Positions 23,304 to 30,225 of a stretch of DNA of 36,365 bases are shown here, piece after piece. Position numbers and translations under genes: made by a program. Within the stretch, counting starts at the first letter, position 1. Each line of letters starts with the position of its first letter. The notes beneath the pieces are model-generated. The model had not been told where the DNA came from, searched no databases, and saw nothing but the letters and a program-made list of their open reading frames with translations. Origin of the DNA: Acidobacteria bacterium RBG_13_68_16 (GTDB lineage Bacteria; Acidobacteriota; Thermoanaerobaculia; Thermoanaerobaculales; Thermoanaerobaculaceae); assembly GCA_001766905.1 (NCBI GenBank), contig MEKI01000130.1:1-36365 (forward strand), read 5' to 3'.

Positions 23304-24386
23304 ATGAACAGAAGGCGTTTGGGTTTCATGACAGTGGTTTCCCTGCTCGTCCTGGCGACCCACGCCACCCTGGCCGGCCAGGCGGCGCAAGCGCCGCTCC
23401 CAAACGTCGTGATCCTCGCCACAGGGGGGACCATCGCCGGCACCGGCACGACCAGCACGACGACCGTCGGCTACGCCGTAGCGACCGTCGGTGTGCAGTC
23501 CCTGATCGACGCTGTGCCGGAACTGAAGAGGATCGCAATGGTCCGCGGCGAGCAGGTGTTCCAGATCGCCAGCGAGAACATGACCTGCGACCACTGGCTG
23601 AAGCTGGGGAGAAGGGTGAACGAGCTGCTTGCGCAAGACGAGGTGGACGGCATCGTGATCACCCACGGCACCGACACCCTGGAGGAGACGGCATACTTCC
23701 TCAACCTGGCGGTCACTAGCGCCAAACCGGTCGTGCTGGTCGGCGCGATGCGCCCCTCCACCGCCCTCAGTGCCGACGGCCCCATGAACCTCTACGACGC
23801 CGTTTCGCTGGCCGGGAGCCGGGAGGCGGTCGGCCGGGGCGTGCTGGTTTGCATGAACGACCAGATCAACGGCGCCCGCGACGTGACCAAGACCAACACC
23901 TCCGACCTCGGCACCTTTCGCTCTAGAGAGCTCGGGCCCCTCGGCTCCATGCGGGCAGGAAGGCCGGCCTTCTACCGCACGTCCACCCGTCGGCACACGA
24001 CCCAGAGCGAGTTCGACATTCGGGAGATCAGGGAGTTGCCGCGTGTGGGGATCGTCTACGGCTACGCTGACTACGGCTCAGCCGTTATCGAGGCCTTAAC
24101 CGCCGCAGGGGTGAAGGGGATCGTCCACGCCGGGGTCGGCAACGGCAGCGTCTCCCTCGACGCAAGGCCCGCCCTCGTGGCGGCCCGCGTCAAGGGCATC
24201 GTCGTGGTGCGGTCCAGTCGGGTCGGGAGCGGGGCTGTGGCCCGCAACGGCGAGGTCAACGACGACGCGTTCGACTTCGTGGTAGCCGACGACCTCACCC
24301 CCCAGAAGGCCCGCATCCTGCTCGCGCTCGCGCTAACCAAGACAGTCGACACCCGCGAGATCCAGAGGATGTTCAACCAGTACTGA
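23304..24386 (+). CDS. ansB: Secreted type II L-asparaginase
   Basis: A 360-residue periplasmic asparaginase that hydrolyses asparagine to aspartate and ammonia. A signal peptide (about 1-24) precedes VVILATGGTIAGTG, with Thr43 the nucleophile; the second catalytic region is VITHGTDTLEETAYFL (118-133), holding Thr123 and Asp124. VGAMRPSTALSADGPMNLYDAV is also diagnostic. Length is normal. The ATG at 23304 follows CGAGGAGG upstream. It is convergent with the EamA exporter only 8 bp away. Confidence 0.95.
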   Translation: MNRRRLGFMTVVSLLVLATHATLAGQAAQAPLPNVVILATGGTIAGTGTTSTTTVGYAVATVGVQSLIDAVPELKRIAMVRGEQVFQIASENMTCDHWLKLGRRVNELLAQDEVDGIVITHGTDTLEETAYFLNLAVTSAKPVVLVGAMRPSTALSADGPMNLYDAVSLAGSREAVGRGVLVCMNDQINGARDVTKTNTSDLGTFRSRELGPLGSMRAGRPAFYRTSTRRHTTQSEFDIREIRELPRVGIVYGYADYGSAVIEALTAAGVKGIVHAGVGNGSVSLDARPALVAARVKGIVVVRSSRVGSGAVARNGEVNDDAFDFVVADDLTPQKARILLALALTKTVDTREIQRMFNQY

Positions 24387-24394
24387 GGCGGGCG

Positions 24395-25333
24395 TCACTC
24401 TTCCCCGGCGTGAGTCACCACGATCACGGGTGAGGTCCCGGGCTCGCCCGGTCGGCGGTTCACCAGCCAGACCCCGAGGAGAATCACGGCGCCACCGACA
24501 ACGGTCGGGAGGAGGATCGGCTCCGAGAGCACGACTGCCGCGACCGTCATCGCCACCAGCGGCTCCAGGTAGAGGAGGGCGCCAACCTGTGATGCCGGCA
24601 TGTGCTGGAGTGCGTCGTACCACGCGATGTATGCGAGACCCGAGCACGCGATCCCCAGGAAGGCCAGGGCGGACCACCCGCGGGGCGTGATCCTTCCGAT
24701 CTCTGAAAAACCTGGGCCGGTGAAGAACAGCACCGACGTGAAGAGCCAGCCGAGGGTCATCACGTAGAACATCATCCGGGTGGCGGGGTGCCTCTTCAGA
24801 GCGCCGCGCGAGAGTACCGAGAACAGAGCCCAGTTGGGGGCCGAGAGCAGAATCAGCACGTCCCCGGGGGCGCCGAACCTGCCAGCTAGGAGCGTGGCCG
24901 GATCGTCCTTCGACACCACCAGCAACACCCCGAGCGCCGCCAGCGCGATACCCACAGCGCGCAGCCAGGAGAGCCTCTCGCCGAGCACCAGCCTGCCGAG
25001 GACCGCCATGAAGATCGGCGTGGTGGCCACCAACCAGCCGCTGGTGCTGGCCTGAGAGGTCACCAGGGCGTTGGACTGCAACCACTGGTGAAAGGTGATG
25101 CCAATCAGCCCGAGCAGAGCGAAGGTCGCGAGTTCCCTGGGGGAGACGGCGGCGAACTGGCGCCGGACCGCCGCAGCCACCCCCAGTACCACTACACCCA
25201 TCGTGAAGCGCACCCACACGACTGTCACGGGCGATGCGTCAGCAAGAGCAACCTTGGTCGCGATAAACGAGCCGCCCCACACCAAGACCGCGAGAAGCCC
25301 CTCAATGATCGCAACCGTCCGCGCCCTCTCCAT
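24395..25333 (-). CDS. EamA/DMT-family transporter
   Basis: A 312-residue membrane protein with ten predicted helices in two EamA repeats. The first begins LAVLVWGGSFIATKVAL and the second APNWALFSVLSRGALKRH; the repeat ends GALLYLEPLVAMTVAAVVLSEP, a hallmark of the family. Such proteins export amino acids or metabolites; no substrate can be assigned. The start at 25333 (MERARTV) leaves a 171-bp divergent region with the UMF1 gene. Confidence 0.9.
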   Translation of the reverse strand: MERARTVAIIEGLLAVLVWGGSFIATKVALADASPVTVVWVRFTMGVVVLGVAAAVRRQFAAVSPRELATFALLGLIGITFHQWLQSNALVTSQASTSGWLVATTPIFMAVLGRLVLGERLSWLRAVGIALAALGVLLVVSKDDPATLLAGRFGAPGDVLILLSAPNWALFSVLSRGALKRHPATRMMFYVMTLGWLFTSVLFFTGPGFSEIGRITPRGWSALAFLGIACSGLAYIAWYDALQHMPASQVGALLYLEPLVAMTVAAVVLSEPILLPTVVGGAVILLGVWLVNRRPGEPGTSPVIVVTHAGEE

Positions 25334-25490
25334 CGTCTCTTCTCCCGGTCAGGCCAACATCACCGGAGGTTCTCGGCCTTTCAGCGCATCGCTATCGGAA
25401 TGAAGTGATCCACCGGGGCACCGCCACGATCCTACTCCCTCCCCATGTTAGGTTACCCCCCCGTTGGCGGGCGCGAAGGCACAAATGCGC

Positions 25491-25496
25491 TAGCAT
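25491..25496 (+). promoter_or_regulatory. -10 element TAGCAT of the UMF1 gene
   Basis: TAGCAT lies 8 bases before the GTG at 25505, so transcription would start at the codon itself. There is no ribosome-binding site in front of the GTG. A TTGGCG at 25464 is 21 bases away and too far for a standard -35. Confidence 0.4.
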
Positions 25497-25504
25497 CCAC
25501 CCGC

Positions 25505-27055
25505 GTGAAGGGCGAAGGCGCACAGCGCGCCTACAGGCAGCGGATCATGGCGTGGTCGCTGTACGACTGGGCCAACCACGGCTACCTCACGACCACCGCC
25601 ACCACCTTCTTCCCGCCCCACTTTATCGCGATCGCGGCTCCCGCCTTCATGGCGGCCGGCGCAGCCGTGAGCGCGGTTGCCCGCGACACCGCCTCCAACG
25701 TCTTCGCCCTCACGGTCTCGCTGGCGCTCCTCGTCTCGGCGGTCCTCGCCCCGGTCGTGGGCACTTACGCCGACATCACTGGCCGCCGCAAGCGGTTGCT
25801 CATCGCCGTCACGGTGGTCGGGGGAACGTTGGCCTCCGCCATGTTCACCCTGACGCCCGGCCGCTGGCAGCTCGCCCTGGTTCTCTACTTCGCCACGCAG
25901 GTGGCGCTGAACCTGGCGCTTGGCCTCAACAGCAGCCTGCTGCCGCACGTGGCGCGTCCCGAGGATTTGCCGCGCGCCTCCAGCCTCGGGTACGCCATGG
26001 GCTACATCGGCGGCGGCCTGCTTCTCGCCGTCAACGCCGCGCTCTTCCTCCTCTCGGGTCAGCTGGGCATCGACAGGACGCTTACCGTCCGCATCGCGTT
26101 CCTGACCGTCGGCGTCTGGTGGATCGGGTTCGCGGTGCCGCTGGCGCGTCGCGTCAAGGAGCCACCTGCGGTGCCGCTCGCGCACGGTGGGACCGGCAAC
26201 CCCATAGGCGACGCGTTCCGGCGTCTCGCCCACACCCTGCGCGACATCCGCCGCTACCGTGAGCTCTTCAAGATGCTTATCGCGTTCTGGTTCTACATGG
26301 AAGGCGTGGGCGCGATCGTCCTGTTGGCCACCGCCTACGGAGCCGCCCTCGGCCTCGACACCGCGGTGCTCGTCGGCACCCTCCTGATGACGCAGGCCGT
26401 GGCGTTTCCCTACGCCTTGCTGTACGGGCGTATTGCGGACCCGCGCACGCGGTGGCGCGGCGCCTTCGTGTCCATGCTCCTCTGGACCGGCGCCACCCTG
26501 CCGCTCATCGGTGCGTACGCCAGGGGACATGGGAGCATCAGCCTTGTCCACGCCTTCGCGCTGATCCTCGGCGACCAGCTCCTCGGGGTCGTTCTCTCGC
26601 TCCTGATAGGTCGACACCTCGTCAGTGGCCTGGTGCGTCGGCTGGACGCCAAAGGCGCCGTGATCCTGGGCCTCGCGATCTACACCGTCATCCCTGTCTG
26701 GGGCTTTGTCCTCTCCACCCAGGCCGAATTCCTCATGATCGGGTGGCTCGTGGGCACGGTGCAGGGCGGCACGCAGGCGCTCAGCCGTGCCATCTATGCG
26801 GAGCTGTCGCCGGCCGCAAAGTCGGGCGAGTTCTTCGGGCTGTACGGCCTGTCCGAGAAGTTCGCCGGGATCCTCGGGCCCCTGCTGTACGGGGTCGTCG
26901 GCCAGCTCACCCACAACCCCCGCGCCAGCATCCTTTCGGTCTCGGCGTTTTTCCTGCTCGGGATCGTCTTGCTCGCCCGCGTGAACGTCGCGGCAGGCAC
27001 ACGTGCCGCTGCCGACGAGGAAGCCGCCATCGAGGCCGCCCACGCCGCCGACTGA
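25505..27055 (+). CDS. UMF1-family MFS transporter
   Basis: A 516-residue polytopic transporter. The opening MAWSLYDWANHGYLTT and the acidic/aromatic helix-1 pattern, together with ADITGRRKRLL in the helix 2-3 loop and GTVQGGTQALSRAIYAELSP late in the protein, match the UMF1 (Atg22-like) family, whose bacterial substrates are unknown. The GTG at 25505 is chosen over an in-frame ATG at 25445 because the 20 residues between are unlike the family and a -10 element (TAGCAT) lies inside that stretch. The LPS-kinase-like gene follows after 53 bp. Confidence 0.87.
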   Translation: MKGEGAQRAYRQRIMAWSLYDWANHGYLTTTATTFFPPHFIAIAAPAFMAAGAAVSAVARDTASNVFALTVSLALLVSAVLAPVVGTYADITGRRKRLLIAVTVVGGTLASAMFTLTPGRWQLALVLYFATQVALNLALGLNSSLLPHVARPEDLPRASSLGYAMGYIGGGLLLAVNAALFLLSGQLGIDRTLTVRIAFLTVGVWWIGFAVPLARRVKEPPAVPLAHGGTGNPIGDAFRRLAHTLRDIRRYRELFKMLIAFWFYMEGVGAIVLLATAYGAALGLDTAVLVGTLLMTQAVAFPYALLYGRIADPRTRWRGAFVSMLLWTGATLPLIGAYARGHGSISLVHAFALILGDQLLGVVLSLLIGRHLVSGLVRRLDAKGAVILGLAIYTVIPVWGFVLSTQAEFLMIGWLVGTVQGGTQALSRAIYAELSPAAKSGEFFGLYGLSEKFAGILGPLLYGVVGQLTHNPRASILSVSAFFLLGIVLLARVNVAAGTRAAADEEAAIEAAHAAD

Positions 27056-27095
27056 GGGACCTCGACGGAACACGGCCGCCCCGCGGACGGTACCG

Positions 27096-27101
27096 TAAGA
27101 T
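27096..27101 (+). promoter_or_regulatory. -10 element TAAGAT of the LPS-kinase-like gene
   Basis: TAAGAT ends 7 bases before the GTG at 27109, which leaves no room for a leader or ribosome site. Confidence 0.4.
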
Positions 27102-27108
27102 ACCAACC

Positions 27109-27888
27109 GTGCCCCAGGCCGTCACCGCCATCGTTCGTCTGGCACCAGAGTGGGAACAGCCCGCAAGCCGGGCGTTCTGCTCCGGGCTCGAGGCGACCAG
27201 CCGACAGGTTCCCCGCGAGACGGTGATCCACACGGGCCGCAACCTCATCTTCCGCCAGCGGGTCGGGGGCGACGAGGTAGCGGTCAAACGCTTCCCGGTC
27301 AACGGCGGCAGGCGGCTCGTTTACCGCTTCCGCGCCAGCAAGGCGGTGCGCTCTTTCGACCACGCCGCACATCTGGTCGCAATGGGCATCGGCACGCCGC
27401 GCCCGCTGGCGGCCGTTGAGGTGAGGCGGAAAGGCGCGCTGTTCGCGTCGTTCTACTGCTGCAAGTTCGTGCCGACGTTAGGGGAGGCCCGGTTGCTCAA
27501 GCGGGCGGACGTCCCGGGCCGCGAAGAGCTGCTCGCGCTGCTCGGCGACTTCGTCGGCGGCCTCCACGAGAGCGGCGTGCTTCACCGGGACCTCACCTCC
27601 GGCAACGTGCTGCTGGTCCCCGACAGTGCCCGTCCCGGCGGCTTCGCCTTTCAGCTCGTGGACCTCAACCGGATGCGATTCGGCCCCGTCGGGGTGCGGG
27701 CCGGGCTCGCCAACCTGGCGCAGCTCCGGCTGCAGGACACGGGTTCACTACTGGCGGGGTATTGCAGGGCTCGCGGCCTCGGCGTCTCCCGCGCAAGGTC
27801 CTACTACGGCTTCCGCCTAGAGCTGCGCTCCGTTGCGCAGGCGGTCAAGGAGCGAACACGGCCGGTGCGACGCCGCCTCGGCCTGTGA
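27109..27888 (+). CDS. Lipopolysaccharide-kinase (Kdo/WaaP-like) family protein
   Basis: A 259-residue protein-kinase-like fold of the WaaP/InaA/KdkA group, which phosphorylates sugars of the LPS inner core. The ATP lysine is Lys60 (EVAVKRFP), the catalytic loop is HRDLTSGN (159-166) and the metal-binding aspartate is in VDLNRMRF (184-191), where DLN replaces the DFG of ordinary kinases as in this family. The region RRLVYRFRASKAVRSFDHA is also characteristic. A GTG start at 27109 with no Shine-Dalgarno suggests leaderless translation. LPS genes are not adjacent, so the target is inferred. Confidence 0.83.
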   Translation: MPQAVTAIVRLAPEWEQPASRAFCSGLEATSRQVPRETVIHTGRNLIFRQRVGGDEVAVKRFPVNGGRRLVYRFRASKAVRSFDHAAHLVAMGIGTPRPLAAVEVRRKGALFASFYCCKFVPTLGEARLLKRADVPGREELLALLGDFVGGLHESGVLHRDLTSGNVLLVPDSARPGGFAFQLVDLNRMRFGPVGVRAGLANLAQLRLQDTGSLLAGYCRARGLGVSRARSYYGFRLELRSVAQAVKERTRPVRRRLGL

Positions 27889-27932
27889 GCGGAGCTAGCG
27901 TCCAGGAAGGCTGAGGTTCGCGTAGCTGCGGC

Positions 27933-28142
27933 TCAGCGGGGCGGGCAGATCGATCCGTCGCTCCACTGCGAACTTGAACTTCCGACCAAGGTGACCGAGC
28001 AGACGTTCTTGCCCCTGTCCGTGGTGACCTCGGTCAGCACCCGACCGGAGATCCCGGGCGCAGGGTGGACCGGGAGCGCGGGCACGACGACCAGAGGCCA
28101 GCGCTTCACGAGCCCGGAGCCGACAGCCTTGGCGCGGGCCAT
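27933..28142 (-). CDS. Possible small gene after tlpA, maybe frameshifted
   Basis: A 69-codon frame starts one base after the tlpA stop. Its first 53 codons end almost always in G or C, which is coding-like, up to about 27986. From there the frame drifts to a TGA at 27933, while another frame of the same strand continues with RRIDLPAPLSRSYANLSLPGR to a TAG at 27895, which looks like a natural C-terminus. A frameshift near 27980-27990 would join them. The plus strand has equally good third positions in this stretch, so even the strand is uncertain, and no ribosome site is visible. No family recognised. Confidence 0.3.
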   Translation of the reverse strand: MARAKAVGSGLVKRWPLVVVPALPVHPAPGISGRVLTEVTTDRGKNVCSVTLVGSSSSQWSDGSICPPR

Positions 28143-28143
28143 C

Positions 28144-28746
28144 CTACGTGCCCGTGCGCTGGTCGGGGCGAGTCGGTGCCCCCTGCGGGGTACGGGCCTC
28201 CTCGATCATGCGCTCGGCGTTGGCGACCCAGTCATCCTCCCCGTCGCGATAGCCGACCTCGTCGAAACGCCAGACGCCGCCGGCGTCGATGACCCAGTTG
28301 CGCGGGATGCCCGTGGTTGTGAGGGTCTTGCGCACGTACTCGTGCGCGGGGATCACTGGGAAAGTGTAAGCGTTCTTGGCCACGAACGGCTGGACCTCCG
28401 AGACCTTCTCGTCAACGTTCATGGTGAGCAGCACCACGTCGGGCCGGTCCTTCACCCGTTCGTACAGCCTCTGCAGGTGGGGCAGCTCCTTGCGGCACGG
28501 TGCACACCAAGTGGCCCACACGTTGACGAACGCGGTCTTTCCCTTGAGGTCGGTGAGGCGCCACGTCCGGCCCTGGAGGTCCGCCAGCTCAAAGGGGGGC
28601 ACCGCCTGCCCGACCCGCCTGACCGGGGCTGGCCCCGCCTTCTGTGTGACGACGGAGATGATCCACCGGCTGCCAAGCCAGACCGTCGCGATCCCCGCCG
28701 CCAACACGACGAAGAGCACGACAACCGCCACCAGAGCTCGTCTCAT
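28144..28746 (-). CDS. TlpA/ResA-like periplasmic thioredoxin
   Basis: A 200-residue membrane-anchored thiol-disulfide protein. An N-terminal anchor (about 5-25) is followed by a thioredoxin fold with WATWCAPC, Cys81 and Cys84 being the redox pair, LTDLKGKTAFVNVW before it and the cis-proline loop TGIPRNWVID after it. The CAPC pair and the AhpC/TSA-like insertion are typical of TlpA/ResA proteins that reduce apocytochromes or other periplasmic cysteines. The tail after 185 is proline/arginine rich. No cytochrome maturation genes are adjacent. It diverges from the lipoprotein gene across 257 bp. Confidence 0.88.
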   Translation of the reverse strand: MRRALVAVVVLFVVLAAGIATVWLGSRWIISVVTQKAGPAPVRRVGQAVPPFELADLQGRTWRLTDLKGKTAFVNVWATWCAPCRKELPHLQRLYERVKDRPDVVLLTMNVDEKVSEVQPFVAKNAYTFPVIPAHEYVRKTLTTTGIPRNWVIDAGGVWRFDEVGYRDGEDDWVANAERMIEEARTPQGAPTRPDQRTGT

Positions 28747-28879
28747 CGCTCCTCCGCTCGCACGCCACCAGCAACCCCCGCAACCGTATCAGGTCCATCG
28801 ACCCCTGCAAGACCCCTCAAACGGCGGGCCGATTGCTGCCGTTCCCAGGCATCGCGCCCGGTATAACCTCCCGCGAGGG

Positions 28880-28908
28880 TTGTAAGTTTCCGAGCCGGGA
28901 AGCATATT
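28880..28908 (+). promoter_or_regulatory. Promoter TTGTAA-17-CATATT for the lipoprotein gene
   Basis: TTGTAA (28880-28885) and CATATT (28903-28908) match consensus at four positions each, with a 17-base spacer. The leader to the ATG at 29004 would be about 90 bases. Confidence 0.4.
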
Positions 28909-29003
28909 GAGAGGAGAGTTCCCAGGTGTGTGAATTTCGTCAGTCGCACTTTCAACGGCCGCTTCTCACCGGCAGCGGGAGTAGACGAAGGAGGGAGTCA
29001 ATC

Positions 29004-29486
29004 ATGTTCCGCAAAACCCTGGTCAGTATGCTAATCGTGGGTCTGGCCGCGATGCTGGTGGCCTGCACGAGGGGTTCGGTCGCGCCCCCTGCTGCGATGG
29101 TCGGGCACTGGGAGGGGAAGGCCGAGGTCGCCGTGAACTGGTGCAACGCCACAGAGTTGATCGTCTCCCTGACGATCAACGGGGACGGGACGGTGACAGG
29201 GAAGGTCGGGGATGCCGGCCTCAAGGATGGCCACATCTACCCGAACCCCGGCAAGCCGCCGAAGGGCTTCACGCTGCAGACGAACTTCGTGGTCGAGGCC
29301 GACCTCGACGGTCCTCTGGTCGCGGCCGAGGGGATCACGCGCGACACGATCTGCATCCCCGTTGAGGTGAACAAGAACGGGCAACTCGGGGGCGCCTTCC
29401 TAACTTCAGGGAATGAGTACGGCGGCAAGGACGAAAAGGTGTTCTCCGCGGGGCTCAAGCCCCTGACCAGGACCCCGGCACCGTAG
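29004..29486 (+). CDS. Lipoprotein of unknown function
   Basis: A 160-residue exported lipoprotein. MFRKTLVSMLIVGLAAMLVACTRG is a type II signal peptide with lipobox LVAC and Cys21 as the lipidation site. The mature part is beta-rich, with VGHWEGKAEVAV and TINGDGTVTGKVGDAGL, a pattern seen in small barrel or lipocalin-like lipoproteins, but no family can be named. GAAGGAGGGAG precedes the ATG at 29004. Confidence 0.75.
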   Translation: MFRKTLVSMLIVGLAAMLVACTRGSVAPPAAMVGHWEGKAEVAVNWCNATELIVSLTINGDGTVTGKVGDAGLKDGHIYPNPGKPPKGFTLQTNFVVEADLDGPLVAAEGITRDTICIPVEVNKNGQLGGAFLTSGNEYGGKDEKVFSAGLKPLTRTPAP

Positions 29487-29593
29487 CCACCGGGAGGCGC
29501 ACCACCAGCCCACCGTGCGCTCGCCCCGCGCTGAGCGCCGGGTGCCCGTCGTTCCCGAGCATTCTCCCGGGTAGTCGCACCATGCGGGATCGG

Positions 29594-29623
29594 TTGACAG
29601 AACGTCCGTGGCCAGGGCACAGT
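29594..29623 (+). promoter_or_regulatory. Promoter with consensus -35 TTGACA before the ferritin-like gene
   Basis: TTGACA (29594-29599) is a perfect -35; CACAGT (29618-29623) is a weak -10 with an 18-base spacer. The leader to 29691 would be about 60 bases. Confidence 0.4.
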
Positions 29624-29690
29624 GTCGCCACGACGACGGGGTGGCGGCTGTCGCCGTTCGGACCCCTCACCGTTCGATCCGGAGGAAAGC

Positions 29691-30164
29691 ATGGGCCTCA
29701 GCATGGACTTCTCGAAGCTCAAGCCGCACGACGTCCTCGATCTCGCGATCTTCGCCGAGGAGGAAGCCGAAGAGCAGTACGAGCACTTCGCCACGCTGGT
29801 GGAGACCGGCCGCAACAGCGAGTTGGCCGAGTTCTTTCACAAGATGGCTGGCCGCGAGAAGCGCCACCGTGACCAACTCGGCGAGCGCCGCCAAGCCCTG
29901 TACCCCAACGCCAGGCCTAACCTCGCGAACCGGGCGGTGTGGGGCATCGAGGCCCCCTACCGCGCCAAGGCCGAGCCATCCATGCCGCTCGCGGACGCTT
30001 TCACGCTCGCGCTCGACTCCGAGAAGAGGGCACAGGAGTACTACGCGACGGCGTTGCAGCAGGCACTCGAGTCGACGGTCGCCGAGCTGTTCGAGAGTCT
30101 TCGCTTGGCCGAGGTGGAGCACCAGCGCTTGCTCGAGGCGGAGCAGGCCAAGCGCCTGCGCTGA
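29691..30164 (+). CDS. Ferritin-like/rubrerythrin-type diiron protein
   Basis: A 157-residue four-helix protein. Candidate diiron ligands are the glutamates of FAEEEAEEQYEHF (21-33), Glu56 and His59 in REKRH, Glu111 in DSEKRAQEYY, and Glu141 with His144 in AEVEH. Two ExxH motifs and the glutamates spaced one per helix are the ferritin-like pattern; the C-terminal rubredoxin domain of rubrerythrin is absent. It probably acts in peroxide or iron handling. The ATG at 29691 follows GGAGGAAAGC; a longer reading frame upstream is not coding. It converges on the aminotransferase fusion gene. Confidence 0.85.
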   Translation: MGLSMDFSKLKPHDVLDLAIFAEEEAEEQYEHFATLVETGRNSELAEFFHKMAGREKRHRDQLGERRQALYPNARPNLANRAVWGIEAPYRAKAEPSMPLADAFTLALDSEKRAQEYYATALQQALESTVAELFESLRLAEVEHQRLLEAEQAKRLR

Positions 30165-30225
30165 CCGCCCGGCCTCACGAGAAGCCCATTCAACCCGCGT
30201 GCCCGCCGCGGCAGCGTCGCCGGGG

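Noticed and set aside
25490-27106. A 538-codon open frame on the minus strand
   Set aside because: It is exactly antisense to the UMF1 transporter, is rich in Gly/Glu/Arg/Asp with no domain, and follows from the high GC content of the true gene.
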